Source of the DNA: Fibrobacter succinogenes
GTDB lineage: Bacteria > Fibrobacterota > Fibrobacteria > Fibrobacterales > Fibrobacteraceae
Direction: 5' to 3'
Length of the DNA: 64,000 nucleotides
NCBI GenBank assembly: GCA_902756345.1
Contig: CACVQR010000008.1
Span: 1 to 64,000, forward strand
Shown here: positions 51,693 through 60,104 of the stretch, piece by piece
Layout of the letters: every line of letters starts with the position of its first letter
Position numbering within the stretch: position 1 is the stretch's first letter
The notes under the pieces: model-generated
Databases searched by the model: none
Seen by the model: only the letters and a program-made list of their open reading frames with translations
What the model was told of the DNA's origin: nothing
Translations under genes and position numbers: made by a program

Positions 51693-52577
51693 ATGTTTTC
51701 AAGCGAACGAAATTTTGCCGATTGGCAACTTTGCGGATTTAGCGGAGCTCCTGCGCAACTTTTCCAGGAAATCGAAAGTACTCACAGCCTAATGAAGGCC
51801 CGCGCTACTGCAGGCGAAATTCAACCGGGCACCTTGTACGTGGCAGACACGCAAACAGCCGGGCGTGGCCGTCATGAACGCACCTGGGCCTCCCCCGCCG
51901 GGCAAAACCTTTACTTTAACATTCTGATTCCGCTTGAAGGAATCCCGCTCGCATCGGCTCCGCAAGTCACGCAAGTCGCAGCCCTCACCTTCGCCGAAGT
52001 GTTCAAGAGTCTGCAAGACGAATCCAACGCGCATGGACTCGGAAACCAAAGCGTCGGAAAAGTCACCGTCAAGTGGCCAAACGACATTCTTTGCGGCAAA
52101 AGCAAGTTCTGCGGGATTTTGGCCGAGGTTGTGTACGTCAACCAAGTTCAGCATGACTCAAGCGGCCAAGTTCATCCTGCAATCAGCATGGGCGTGGGCA
52201 TCAACGTGAACAGCAGCCCGTTCGATTACGCCCACTTGGGCCGCGCCGTCACCACGCTCAAGGACATTTGCGGTCAAAAGATCAACCGCGAAAAACTATT
52301 GCAAATGCTTATAGCGAATTTGGAACGTGCCATCGGGCAGTTCCGCGCCTTCGGAATTCGTCCGTGGGTTGCAGCCTGGAAGCGCATGGACCAGTTCATT
52401 GGCGCACGCGGTACTATCGTAGTCAACAACCGCTGCACCGACCAGAACCGCGAAAGCGGCGACGGTGCCATCAAAAAAAATGGCACCATCCTCGACATGC
52501 AAGAAGACGGAAGCCTACTCTTCAAATGCGACGACGGAACGATCGAAACCGTGTATTCCGCCGACTTGGAAATTTAA
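51693..52577 (+). CDS. birA: Biotin--[acetyl-CoA carboxylase] ligase
   Basis: A 294-residue monofunctional biotin protein ligase without the N-terminal repressor HTH. Motifs: EIESTHSLMK, the biotinyl-AMP loop TAGRGRHERTWASP near 55-70, VKWPNDILCG near 127 and KFCGILAEVV, followed by GVGINVNSSPF. The small C-terminal domain ends ILDMQEDGSLLFKCDDG. It activates biotin with ATP and attaches it to carrier proteins. It follows directly on a repeat array; its stop is one base from the convergent small membrane protein. Confidence 0.93.
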   Translation: MFSSERNFADWQLCGFSGAPAQLFQEIESTHSLMKARATAGEIQPGTLYVADTQTAGRGRHERTWASPAGQNLYFNILIPLEGIPLASAPQVTQVAALTFAEVFKSLQDESNAHGLGNQSVGKVTVKWPNDILCGKSKFCGILAEVVYVNQVQHDSSGQVHPAISMGVGINVNSSPFDYAHLGRAVTTLKDICGQKINREKLLQMLIANLERAIGQFRAFGIRPWVAAWKRMDQFIGARGTIVVNNRCTDQNRESGDGAIKKNGTILDMQEDGSLLFKCDDGTIETVYSADLEI

Positions 52578-52578
52578 G

Positions 52579-52818
52579 TTACTTTCTTTTGGTCTTATAG
52601 AAAAGACTGCCGGCGAGCGAAACGGCAAGTACCACGATCATCGCGGTAAGCCCCATATCGGCGAGGTTCTTGTACTCCCCCACATGTCCCGATTCAATCA
52701 GCATAATAATGACCAGCGCAATCACGGCAGCGGTAGCGCCCATGCGGTCGAACATCTTGATTTTGTCTTCGATAGAGAATGGTTTCTTGAAGGGGCCGTT
52801 AGTAAAGGGCATCGACAT
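52579..52818 (-). CDS. Small two-helix membrane protein
   Basis: A 79-residue protein with two transmembrane helices (TAAVIALVIIMLIESGHVG and MGLTAMIVVLAVSLAGSLFY) and basic ends (SLFYKTKRK). It overlaps the end of ubiA by 20 bases and so is the last gene of the quinone operon. No family was recognised; it may be a helper of the quinone enzymes or unrelated. Confidence 0.65.
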   Translation of the reverse strand: MSMPFTNGPFKKPFSIEDKIKMFDRMGATAAVIALVIIMLIESGHVGEYKNLADMGLTAMIVVLAVSLAGSLFYKTKRK

Positions 52819-53692
52819 CGCCTCCCATGCAAATCCATACGATAAGCCCTGCCATCACGAGTACGCTGATGGCGACATTCGCCAAGAAAAAGTCACGGTT
52901 CATGGTGTCCAGGTCATCGGATTTGCGGAATAAATGGATGTAGAGGATTGCAGCAGTCATGAGTCCAGTAACCACCCACCAAGGGATTCCCATGTCCCAG
53001 AACACGCCGAAGACCACACACAAGGCAAGCATGGCCACATGGCTCCAGAAAGCGATTTGCAAGGCACGCTTACGGCCAAAACGGGCCGGCACCGAATGCA
53101 GTCCCATGGCGCGGTCGATTTCTTCGTCCTGTGTCGCGTAGATGATATCAAAGCCGCCCATCCAGAGCATCAGAATCACGAGCAAGAATATCGGGAATAC
53201 AGCGAATTCGCCGCGAATGGCGATCCAGGCACCAAGCGGGCTCATGCCAATCGCAAAACCCAAGAACCAGTGGCAAAGCCAGCTAAAGCGTTTCCAGTAG
53301 GAATAAGAAAGCAACAGGAGCCATACGGGCAATGCAAGCAAGCCGGCGAGCGGTTGTAACAGCGCGGCAAACAGCACGAAAAGCACTCCGTTTATAGCAA
53401 GGAAGGCGATTACCGACGCCTTGCTCAGGCGCCCCGCAGGCAGGTGGCGCTTTGCAGTACGCGGGTTTTTGGCATCGATATCGGCGTCGGCAATGCGGTT
53501 AAAGCTCATGGCGCTGTTACGGGCGGTCACCATACAGCCCACAATAAGCGCAATCATCTTGACCGCCTCCGCGGCAGCCATGCCGCGGAAACCATCAGCC
53601 GCCACCCACATGGAGCCAATCGCAAAAGGCATCGCGAAAAGCGAATGGCTAAAGCGCACCATGTGGCCGAATTCAAGAACCTTTTTAAGCAT
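52799..53692 (-). CDS. ubiA: UbiA-family prenyltransferase
   Basis: A 297-residue membrane enzyme with about eight helices and both Asp-rich motifs of the family: NRIADADIDAKNPRTAKR near residue 65 and YATQDEEIDRAMGLHS near 185, which bind prenyl diphosphate through magnesium. It attaches the polyprenyl chain to an aromatic ring. With UbiX and MenG/UbiE beside it, a menaquinone role fits, either classical or as MqnP of the futalosine route; the ring substrate is not decided by sequence. It starts 2 bases before the end of ubiX's operon neighbour. Confidence 0.9.
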   Translation of the reverse strand: MLKKVLEFGHMVRFSHSLFAMPFAIGSMWVAADGFRGMAAAEAVKMIALIVGCMVTARNSAMSFNRIADADIDAKNPRTAKRHLPAGRLSKASVIAFLAINGVLFVLFAALLQPLAGLLALPVWLLLLSYSYWKRFSWLCHWFLGFAIGMSPLGAWIAIRGEFAVFPIFLLVILMLWMGGFDIIYATQDEEIDRAMGLHSVPARFGRKRALQIAFWSHVAMLALCVVFGVFWDMGIPWWVVTGLMTAAILYIHLFRKSDDLDTMNRDFFLANVAISVLVMAGLIVWICMGGDVDALY

Positions 53693-53694
53693 AG

Positions 53695-54324
53695 TTATTT
53701 CTTTTTCGCTCTCACCTTGGCCAAGTGTTTCACAGAAGGAGTCTTCTGCTTGGCAGCCTTAGGAATCGAAATTCCCTTCCAAGGCTTTACAATATCGGCA
53801 GCATCCCTCATCGCGCCCAAGTGCATCAGGATTTTTGCAACTACGGTATCCACCAATTCTTCAATCGTCTTCGGGTGGTCATAAAAATGCGGCGAAGCCG
53901 GAATCACAATCCCGCCTTGACGAGTCAAACGGGTCATGTTATCCAAGTGGATCAAGTTGTAAGGAGTCTCGCGCGGCACCACAATCAAGGGGCGGCGTTC
54001 CTTGAGGCAGACATCGGCGGCACGGATCAACAAGTTATCCGACGTTCCGCCGGCAATGCGGCCAATCGTACCCATGGAGCAGGGAACCACAACCATGCCG
54101 GCATAGTCGGCAGATCCGCTGGCGCATTCGGCAAAGAAGTTTTTCACGTCGGGAGCTTCGTCCACGTAATCGAACAATTCGTCCTGGCCCTCGTAGGCTA
54201 CCACGCCCCTGCCCGGCGGCGTCACCAAGGCGGTCACATGGTGCCCCAGGCGTTTTAAATGCATCGCGGTTCTTGTCGCGTAAATGGCGCCACTCGCGCC
54301 GGTCACCCCCAAAATGAACCTCAT
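53695..54324 (-). CDS. ubiX: Flavin prenyltransferase UbiX
   Basis: A 209-residue enzyme that makes prenylated FMN, the cofactor of UbiD-type decarboxylases. Motifs: GVTGASGAIYATR at the N-terminus, VVVPCSMGTIGRIAGGTSDN near 85, RETPYNLIHLDNM near 128 and the final SPHFYDHPKTIEEL. The start at 54324 has GAGGAG upstream and overlaps the end of menG by 4 bases. A UbiD partner is not in this window. The basic C-terminal tail (RAKKK) is longer than usual. Confidence 0.93.
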   Translation of the reverse strand: MRFILGVTGASGAIYATRTAMHLKRLGHHVTALVTPPGRGVVAYEGQDELFDYVDEAPDVKNFFAECASGSADYAGMVVVPCSMGTIGRIAGGTSDNLLIRAADVCLKERRPLIVVPRETPYNLIHLDNMTRLTRQGGIVIPASPHFYDHPKTIEELVDTVVAKILMHLGAMRDAADIVKPWKGISIPKAAKQKTPSVKHLAKVRAKKK

Positions 54325-55001
54325 GTCCGTCTCCTCAGTAATATGCGATAAGCTACACCGAAAAAGCAAGGTTTCACATGCACCAGTTCAAAGCCGTTCG
54401 ACTCCGCCAACTTGACAAAGTCTGCAACCGGCAAAAAACGAAGCACCGAATTCACCAAATATTCGTAAGCTTCCCGCTTGCTAAAAAAGGCACCCAGCAC
54501 CGGAATAAAGAGCGGTGCAAGTCTCTTGTAGAAAAACTTGTTGAACGCGTTCCTCGGCGAAAAGAATTCCAGCACCTGCAAGTACCCCCCATTCGAGAGC
54601 ACGCGGGCAGATTCCTTCAAGCCGCCTTCGGCATCGGGTAAGTTACGCATTCCAAATCCGTTCAGAATCACATCGAACGAGGCGTCGCCAAAAGGCATTT
54701 TCATGGCATCCAGCTGCACAGGGATAGCCGTCATCGTCTTCCCTGCAGCGCCCTTCAGCATTCCATAAGAAAAATCGCCCAAAACGGCGATATCGGGCTT
54801 GCCATTGAATTTTTCGTAAGTGACCGCAAAATCGCCCGTGCCTCCGCACAAATCCAAGAGACGTTTGCCGGGCTTTACCCTTTTCAGTTCGCGACAGCAA
54901 CTGCGGCGCCACAAAATGTCCTGAAAGCAACTGAGCGTATGATTTAAAAAATCATAGCGACTGGCAATCTCGTCGAACATCTTGCGCACAGGGCTTATCA
55001 T
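54321..55001 (-). CDS. menG: Demethylmenaquinone/ubiquinone C-methyltransferase
   Basis: A 226-residue SAM-dependent methyltransferase of the UbiE/MenG family: MFDEIASRYDFLNHTLS near residue 8, the SAM motif LLDLCGGTGDFA near 48, NGFGMRNLPD near 114 and VLEFFSPRN. It methylates the quinone ring at the last step. First gene of the operon menG-ubiX-ubiA-small membrane protein. TATATTTGG (minus -10 at 55009-55014) lies 7 bases before the ATG and overlaps the terminator tail of the CotH gene upstream. Confidence 0.92.
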   Translation of the reverse strand: MISPVRKMFDEIASRYDFLNHTLSCFQDILWRRSCCRELKRVKPGKRLLDLCGGTGDFAVTYEKFNGKPDIAVLGDFSYGMLKGAAGKTMTAIPVQLDAMKMPFGDASFDVILNGFGMRNLPDAEGGLKESARVLSNGGYLQVLEFFSPRNAFNKFFYKRLAPLFIPVLGAFFSKREAYEYLVNSVLRFLPVADFVKLAESNGFELVHVKPCFFGVAYRILLRRRT

Positions 55002-55020
55002 GGCGCCAAATATAGAAAAA

Positions 55021-55048
55021 GGAGCCTAGGCTTCAAGCCACAGGCTCC
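55021..55048 (-). terminator. Terminator after the second CotH-like gene
   Basis: GGAGCCT/AGGCTCC (55021-55027, 55042-55048) with an inner GGCT/AGCC stem; on the minus strand followed by TTTTTC, which runs straight into the TATATTTGG promoter box of menG. Confidence 0.85.
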
Positions 55049-55072
55049 TTTCCAAATGCTTACAAATTGCAA

Positions 55073-57613
55073 CTACTTGAAGGATGCCGTAATAGACAGG
55101 CCTTCTGCAACCGTCGCGACACACGTTTCCGGCGTGCCGGCCACAGGTTCGCAACCCGTCCATCCACCGAATATGGAACCGGCTTCGGGAACGGCCGTCA
55201 GCACCATTGCGTTTCCGGCAAAGAACTTGGCCTTATAATTTGCACTCGGCAGCGTCATGCCATCCATAACGATGGAGCCCTTGCCGTTGGCGGTAATCGA
55301 GACCGAAGTCATGCTTCCGACACCAAATTCTTCCTGAATTTCAGACAGGAACTTGCCATCGCGTTCTTCTGCCCAGGGGCCGAGCCTTTCGCCATTCGCA
55401 TCGAAGCCATGTGGATACGTTCCTCTTCTTTCCTTATAGGCTTCTACATCCATATCCCTAGCAACGTCTTCGGAATTCAGCATGCCGGCAAGGAACTTTG
55501 CCTTTGCCCTGACATTTTCTGCATTCAGGTAAGATTGAAGCATCACGGCAGCATGGTTCAGGAAGAGTCGCTTGAAGTTGGGATTTTCAATCAACTTCGT
55601 GTACAGAACATGGAAGCAATGGGCCTTATCGCCAGTAAAGGCCTTATTGCTGCTCGTGTAACAAGAGCCATTGTCACGTCCACCCTGCTTAACCCACTTG
55701 AACATATTCGTGCCATCGCTAAAGCCAGACACGCCCCATTCCCAGTCAAAGCCATGGTCAAGGTCATAGATCATGAACTTCCAGAGCGGAGATTCCGGGG
55801 ACTTCCAGACGCGCACGTTATTGTTCGGCCAGTCACCGTTATGAACGTACATTTCGGCAAGCATGTAATTGGCAAAGTTGCCCATATCCATAAGCTGCGT
55901 CATGTAGGTATAAGCATCATTGTCCGTAGCAAAATCGTGTGCAGCGGCATATTCCAGCATGGCAAGGTATTCGTCAGGAGTACCATTGCTTGCTTCGACT
56001 TTTATCCCCAAATGTTTGAGGAACGTGACCGACGAGGCATCGTATCCATAATTCGTTTCGACAAAGTTCTTGTTGAAACGTTCACGCATATCGTGAATGC
56101 CGTAGTACTTTCCATTGTAGAACACCACCACCTGGCGGCTACGCTGGTAATCCACGCCACTACCTTCAAGAATGGCGCCACCTACGGCATCGGCAAAGTA
56201 GTCGCTCACAAAACGGTTACCGTTGTTACGCAGGTTGAATCCCTTGTACTTGTCGTTCACGCCCTTGCGGGTTTCAAACAAAGGATACTTCAACCAGGTT
56301 CCGCCATACTCTTCGCGCATCACGATAGCGACAGACTTCTTGCGTTCCATGCGGCTCCAGCCACCCATCAAAGAAATGCCGCCATCGGCTTCCCAGGCCT
56401 TACCCTTGCTGCTCCTGCCCTTTTCGTAGTATTCCACGTGAACCGGAAGTTCACCAGAATCATTCGGATAAGACTCATTCGGAGCATACATCTGGTCATG
56501 ATCCATATCGGGTTCACCACCATTCGTCTTCTTGTAATACTTTTCAAAGAAGCTCGGATCCACGCTCACGGCCACCACGGGCATGTTGGCCGTTTCATCG
56601 ATGAAGTAGGTATTGGTCGTCACGTCCTTAGTAAGGAGGCCGTCCTTGAATGCGGCGCAGCGAAGAACCGTGGTCGATTCAATCTTCATGTCCGATTCGA
56701 ACTTTTCGGAATTCTTTGTGGGAACAGAACCGTCCTTCGTGCAACGTACAGTCACACCTTCCGGAACGTTCGGCTTGTTCAAGGTCACAGAGCCATTATA
56801 GAATCCGCCGCCATGTTCACCAAAGCTGATTGTAGGCGTTACACCTTCATAACTTTCAGTCGCATTGTTCGGCTGTTCGGGAGTCGGCTTTTCAAAGAAC
56901 TTCCAGGCACCGCCATCGATAATGCCCCAGCTCATACCCGCGCTAAGAGCCGGATACTTGACCGAGTCGCGGATAGAATAATACTGGTCAATCAGGTAGA
57001 CCGTTCCACCATCCTTATTCAATTTCCAGTTGGTATGGGTACGTGATTTATATTTGGACGTATCTGCAGAGGGTGCCACGGCGTTCACATCATTCTTGTC
57101 GCAGAACACGGTGCGGAACGATTTTGGAGCAAGCAGTTCATCGCCAAAAATCCACTTGCGCGGCTTTTCCAAATTTTCAACAAGCGAATAACCCTTGAGG
57201 TTAGCAGCGACATCACCGGCATTGTAGATTTCAATCCAACCCGGATCGTCTCCGTTTTCATCGAGCCAGTCCAAGTTTACGGGGCTAATTTCGGTAATCA
57301 CCAAAGAAGAATTACCCACCCAGTGAACGGTCGTGTCGGCCGGGACATAAATGATTCTATCTACATACTGCGTATCGCCCGTAACCGGGTCAATCGTACG
57401 GACAGTATCCCTCGTCGCAGGAGTTTCCTTAATTTCCGTAACAGTATCACCGGTAACCGGATCAACCTTTTTCACCGTATCAATCTTTACAGGAGGATCG
57501 TCATTTGCACGGCTATGCGATGCAGAGTCATCGTTACAGGCAACCAGACCCGAGAAAACCAAACTCAGTCCGCCCATCAAAGCCAGACTATTTACTTTGT
57601 TGAATATGTACAC
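55073..57613 (-). CDS. CotH-like lipoprotein with lamin-tail domain
   Basis: An 846-residue lipoprotein (LVFSGLVACNDD, Cys 26) built like the protein at 9321: an N-terminal spacer with two DPVTGDT repeats, a lamin-tail-like domain (LVITEISPVNLDWLDENGDD), a chitobiase C-terminal-like module (SFGEHGGGFYNGSVTLNKP, VRCTKDGSVPT), a CotH-like domain (FNLRNNGNRFVSDYFADAVG, YYGIHDMRERFN, HNGDWPNNNVRVWKSP, the metal-binding YDLDHGFDWEW) and a C-terminal beta repeat (FGGWTGCEPV, SITASFK). GTG at 57613 is the start, with AGGA upstream. If the kinase-like site is active its target is probably extracellular; unknown. Confidence 0.85.
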   Translation of the reverse strand: MYIFNKVNSLALMGGLSLVFSGLVACNDDSASHSRANDDPPVKIDTVKKVDPVTGDTVTEIKETPATRDTVRTIDPVTGDTQYVDRIIYVPADTTVHWVGNSSLVITEISPVNLDWLDENGDDPGWIEIYNAGDVAANLKGYSLVENLEKPRKWIFGDELLAPKSFRTVFCDKNDVNAVAPSADTSKYKSRTHTNWKLNKDGGTVYLIDQYYSIRDSVKYPALSAGMSWGIIDGGAWKFFEKPTPEQPNNATESYEGVTPTISFGEHGGGFYNGSVTLNKPNVPEGVTVRCTKDGSVPTKNSEKFESDMKIESTTVLRCAAFKDGLLTKDVTTNTYFIDETANMPVVAVSVDPSFFEKYYKKTNGGEPDMDHDQMYAPNESYPNDSGELPVHVEYYEKGRSSKGKAWEADGGISLMGGWSRMERKKSVAIVMREEYGGTWLKYPLFETRKGVNDKYKGFNLRNNGNRFVSDYFADAVGGAILEGSGVDYQRSRQVVVFYNGKYYGIHDMRERFNKNFVETNYGYDASSVTFLKHLGIKVEASNGTPDEYLAMLEYAAAHDFATDNDAYTYMTQLMDMGNFANYMLAEMYVHNGDWPNNNVRVWKSPESPLWKFMIYDLDHGFDWEWGVSGFSDGTNMFKWVKQGGRDNGSCYTSSNKAFTGDKAHCFHVLYTKLIENPNFKRLFLNHAAVMLQSYLNAENVRAKAKFLAGMLNSEDVARDMDVEAYKERRGTYPHGFDANGERLGPWAEERDGKFLSEIQEEFGVGSMTSVSITANGKGSIVMDGMTLPSANYKAKFFAGNAMVLTAVPEAGSIFGGWTGCEPVAGTPETCVATVAEGLSITASFK

Positions 57614-57743
57614 ACTGCTATCCTATTAAAAACGTTTCCCGGGAAATCCCACTTTCCAAGGCCATATTCTTTAGCACCCAGATACTAAATTTAGAAGATT
57701 ATTCAAAAAAAAGGGAAAATTATCAGTAATATTCTATTTACCC

Positions 57744-57772
57744 TTGACAAGTATCACAGAGTGTTCTATATT
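57744..57772 (+). promoter_or_regulatory. Promoter of tRNA-Phe
   Basis: TTGACA (57744-57749), 17-base spacer, TATATT (57767-57772) extended to TATATTTGG, 14 bases before the tRNA. This perfect promoter is a useful reference for the boxes seen before the protein genes. Confidence 0.88.
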
Positions 57773-57786
57773 TGGCCTACCAAGTC

Positions 57787-57859
<73 letters not shown>

Positions 57860-57867
57860 CGAAAAAG

Positions 57868-57893
57868 AGACCTCGAAATTCGAGGTCTTTTTT
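57868..57893 (+). terminator. Terminator of tRNA-Phe
   Basis: AGACCTCG/CGAGGTCT with loop AAATT, then a T run. Confidence 0.9.
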
Positions 57894-57941
57894 AATTTTT
57901 GTTTTCAAAAATTCTAAAAAGCGCTAAGTGTTTAGAAAATT

Positions 57942-59078
57942 TTAATCGAAATTGCGTCGGTAAAGGCAGTAAATTTCGTCCCAGTGTTCCATCAACACGT
58001 CCACAAGCTCCGGCTGGAACTGTGCGCCACGCTGTTTCAGGAATTCTTCCTTGACCTTTTCTTCGGGCCAGGGCTGCTTATAGCAACGCGGGCTAGAAAG
58101 TGCATCCAGGACGTCGGCAACAGAGCAAATGCGGCCAGCCAAGGGGATTTCTTCGCCGGAAATTCCCTTCGGGTAGCCTCGGCCATCCCAGCGTTCATGG
58201 TGAGAACGGGCAATTTCAGCAGCAAAGCGAAGCAACTGGCGCTTGGAATTGTGGAGCATGTTGTAGCCGATTTCGGAATGCGTCTTCATGATGGTGTATT
58301 CGTCGTCCGTAAAGCGGCCCGGCTTGTTCAAAATGGCGTCGGGGATGCCGACCTTGCCCAAATCGTGCATCGGGGCGGCCAAGCGAATACGTTCCACCTC
58401 GTTTTCCGGGAGCCCCAGGAACTTCGCCAGCATGCTAGAAATCTCGGCGACACGTTGAATATGGTCGCCAGTTTCCTCGCTACGGTATTCCGAAACCTCA
58501 CCCAGAATATGGATGATTTCACGCTGGGTCGCTTCCAGTTCCATATTCAACATGGCAGATTCGACAGTCTTTGCAGAATAGACAGCCGTAAGGCTCAGGC
58601 GTTCCAAGTCCTGTATCGAGAATACGGCAGCTTCGCCCTGTTCGTTAGTTCCCCGCTTGTTGATCGCCTGGAACACACCCATCACGTTGCCGGCCGAATT
58701 CATGAGCGGAACGGTCATTACAGACGTTGTTCGATAATGCGTCTTTTCGTCTGATCGACGATCGAACCTCGGGTCTTGGTAGGCATCCTTGATCAAGAGT
58801 GGTTCACCCGTCCTGACGGAATAGCCCACGAAGCCCGCGTCATGCGGAATGCGAAGTTCGCTTACGCCGTGCGCAACCTTGGTCCATAATTCGCCACGAT
58901 CGTTATCGACAAGCCACAGGGAGCAGCGGTCCGCCACCACAATGGAGCGTCCCAAATCGGCCATCAGAATCAGCAAGCCATCCATCTTTCGCTCTGCCGC
59001 AATTTTCGGCATGTAAGCGAACAACAGCTCCAGTATCCTTTGGGATTCTACAACCTGCTTGTCGTCCAAATCCGTCAT
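57942..59078 (-). CDS. GAF-HD-GYP c-di-GMP phosphodiesterase
   Basis: A 378-residue cytoplasmic protein: a GAF sensor domain (about 30-180; IVVADRCSLWLVDND, GFVGYSVRTGEPLLI, MTVPLMNSAGNVMGVFQAIN) and an HD-GYP domain (about 195-360) with GDHIQRVAEISSMLA, APMHDLGKVGIPD, THSEIGYNML, RSHHERWDGRGYPKG and ICSVADVLDALSS. All metal ligands of the HD-GYP motif look present, so it should hydrolyse c-di-GMP. It may oppose the diguanylate cyclase at 38416 (inference). The ligand of the GAF domain is unknown. Confidence 0.92.
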   Translation of the reverse strand: MTDLDDKQVVESQRILELLFAYMPKIAAERKMDGLLILMADLGRSIVVADRCSLWLVDNDRGELWTKVAHGVSELRIPHDAGFVGYSVRTGEPLLIKDAYQDPRFDRRSDEKTHYRTTSVMTVPLMNSAGNVMGVFQAINKRGTNEQGEAAVFSIQDLERLSLTAVYSAKTVESAMLNMELEATQREIIHILGEVSEYRSEETGDHIQRVAEISSMLAKFLGLPENEVERIRLAAPMHDLGKVGIPDAILNKPGRFTDDEYTIMKTHSEIGYNMLHNSKRQLLRFAAEIARSHHERWDGRGYPKGISGEEIPLAGRICSVADVLDALSSPRCYKQPWPEEKVKEEFLKQRGAQFQPELVDVLMEHWDEIYCLYRRNFD

Positions 59079-59122
59079 ACTATGTAAAATTTAGATAAAC
59101 TTTGCATTATTCTCAACTACGC

Positions 59123-59152
59123 TTGACAGAATTAGGCGAAATTTTCTATCCT
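59123..59152 (+). promoter_or_regulatory. Promoter of tRNA-Ser
   Basis: TTGACA (59123-59128), 18-base spacer, TATCCT (59147-59152), 11 bases before the tRNA. Confidence 0.8.
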
Positions 59153-59163
59153 TGGGAAACCTT

Positions 59164-59244
59164 GGAGGAATAGGCTAATTGGTAAGTCAGCGGTCTTGAA
59201 AACCGCCGCCGTAAGGCTTGGGGGTTCGAGTCCCTCTTCCTCCG
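59164..59244 (+). tRNA. tRNA-Ser (TGA)
   Basis: An 81-base class II tRNA: acceptor GGAGGAA/TTCCTCC, anticodon stem GCGGT/ACCGC with loop CTTGAAA (TGA), long variable arm GCC-GTAA-GGC, T-loop TTCGAGT, discriminator G. CCA is not encoded. Confidence 0.93.
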
Positions 59245-59250
59245 CGAACA

Positions 59251-59273
59251 AGCTCCCGTCCGGGAGCTTTTTT
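59251..59273 (+). terminator. Terminator of tRNA-Ser
   Basis: AGCTCCCG/CGGGAGCT with a 2-base loop, followed by six T. Confidence 0.9.
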
Positions 59274-59306
59274 GCATTCCCCATTCCCCCATCTCACATC
59301 TAATTG
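59274..59306. repeat. Heptamer array at the end of comF
   Basis: Units GCATTCC, CCATTCC, CCCATCT, CACATCT (59274-59301), of the same kind as the array at 27711-27821. The stop codon of the comF gene (minus TAG, 59300-59302) lies at its edge. Confidence 0.5.
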
Positions 59307-60013
59307 ATTTCCCATTCCATCTGGTTGTCGGCGACAAAATCGGCAACAGCCGAGGCAGGCTCGTCATAAAGTAGCGTGCATACCTTGACCGGGAGCGGGA
59401 AATCCCGTCCGAAAGCCGCCAGGCATGCCGAGGTGGTCGCCCCCGTCGTAAAGACATCGTCCACGACGACAACCGTCCCCGATAAAGGAGGCTTTTTTAG
59501 CACGCAGCCAAATGCAAATGCCACATTGCGCTCCCGTTCTTCCTTGGAAAGCTTCGTCTGCGAAACAACAAAAGTCTTTCGCTTCAGCCAACGGCAGACT
59601 TTACCGCCCAGAGCAAGCGAAAGCGCCGCGGCTATCTTTTCGGCCTGATTGTAGCCGCGTTCCCTATACCTGGCCCTATGGAGCGGAACAGGAACAAAGT
59701 AAAGCGGTTTCGGGAACATGGACATTTCCTCGCGCAAAAGCCCGCACCGAACCGATGCCGAATGTTTGACCAGATACGTCGCCATTCCCGAAATCCCCCT
59801 ATACTTGAGCGCATGCACCAAGCGCCGTGTCAAGGGCCGCATGGGGTACAAACTATAGGTATCCGGCCCGGGAGCCACATCTATAGTCGATTCGCGTTCC
59901 AGTTCCTTGACACACTCCGGGCACAGCCAAGGGTCCAAGGCCCCCGAAGGGCTCCCGCATCCTAGGCATTCGGCTCCAAAAACAAAGCGTTCCACATTTT
60001 CTATCCAGCGCAT
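59300..60013 (-). CDS. comFC: ComF-family phosphoribosyltransferase-like protein
   Basis: A 237-residue protein with an N-terminal zinc-finger-like part (ECLGCGSPSG, LCPECVKEL) and a PRTase-like domain (YFVPVPLHRARYRERGYNQA near 120 and VVVVDDVFTTGATTSAC near 190). ComF proteins are needed for DNA uptake in naturally competent bacteria; the exact reaction is unknown. ATG at 60013 has GAGGAG upstream. It follows rodA by 91 bases at the end of the shape operon. Confidence 0.88.
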   Translation of the reverse strand: MRWIENVERFVFGAECLGCGSPSGALDPWLCPECVKELERESTIDVAPGPDTYSLYPMRPLTRRLVHALKYRGISGMATYLVKHSASVRCGLLREEMSMFPKPLYFVPVPLHRARYRERGYNQAEKIAAALSLALGGKVCRWLKRKTFVVSQTKLSKEERERNVAFAFGCVLKKPPLSGTVVVVDDVFTTGATTSACLAAFGRDFPLPVKVCTLLYDEPASAVADFVADNQMEWEIN

Positions 60014-60104
60014 ATGAACTCCTCGGAACCCAGGCAACGGGTCCCTCTTTATCTATACGCCAAATTTCTGAAAAGTGGGAAAAATGATCCCCGGCAACTT
60101 TTGA

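Noticed and set aside
55067-57046. Long plus-strand open frame (659 codons) opposite the second CotH gene
   Set aside because: It is antisense to a well-supported gene, gives His/Arg/Val-rich protein without domains, and matches the codon-shadow pattern seen opposite most GC-biased genes here.
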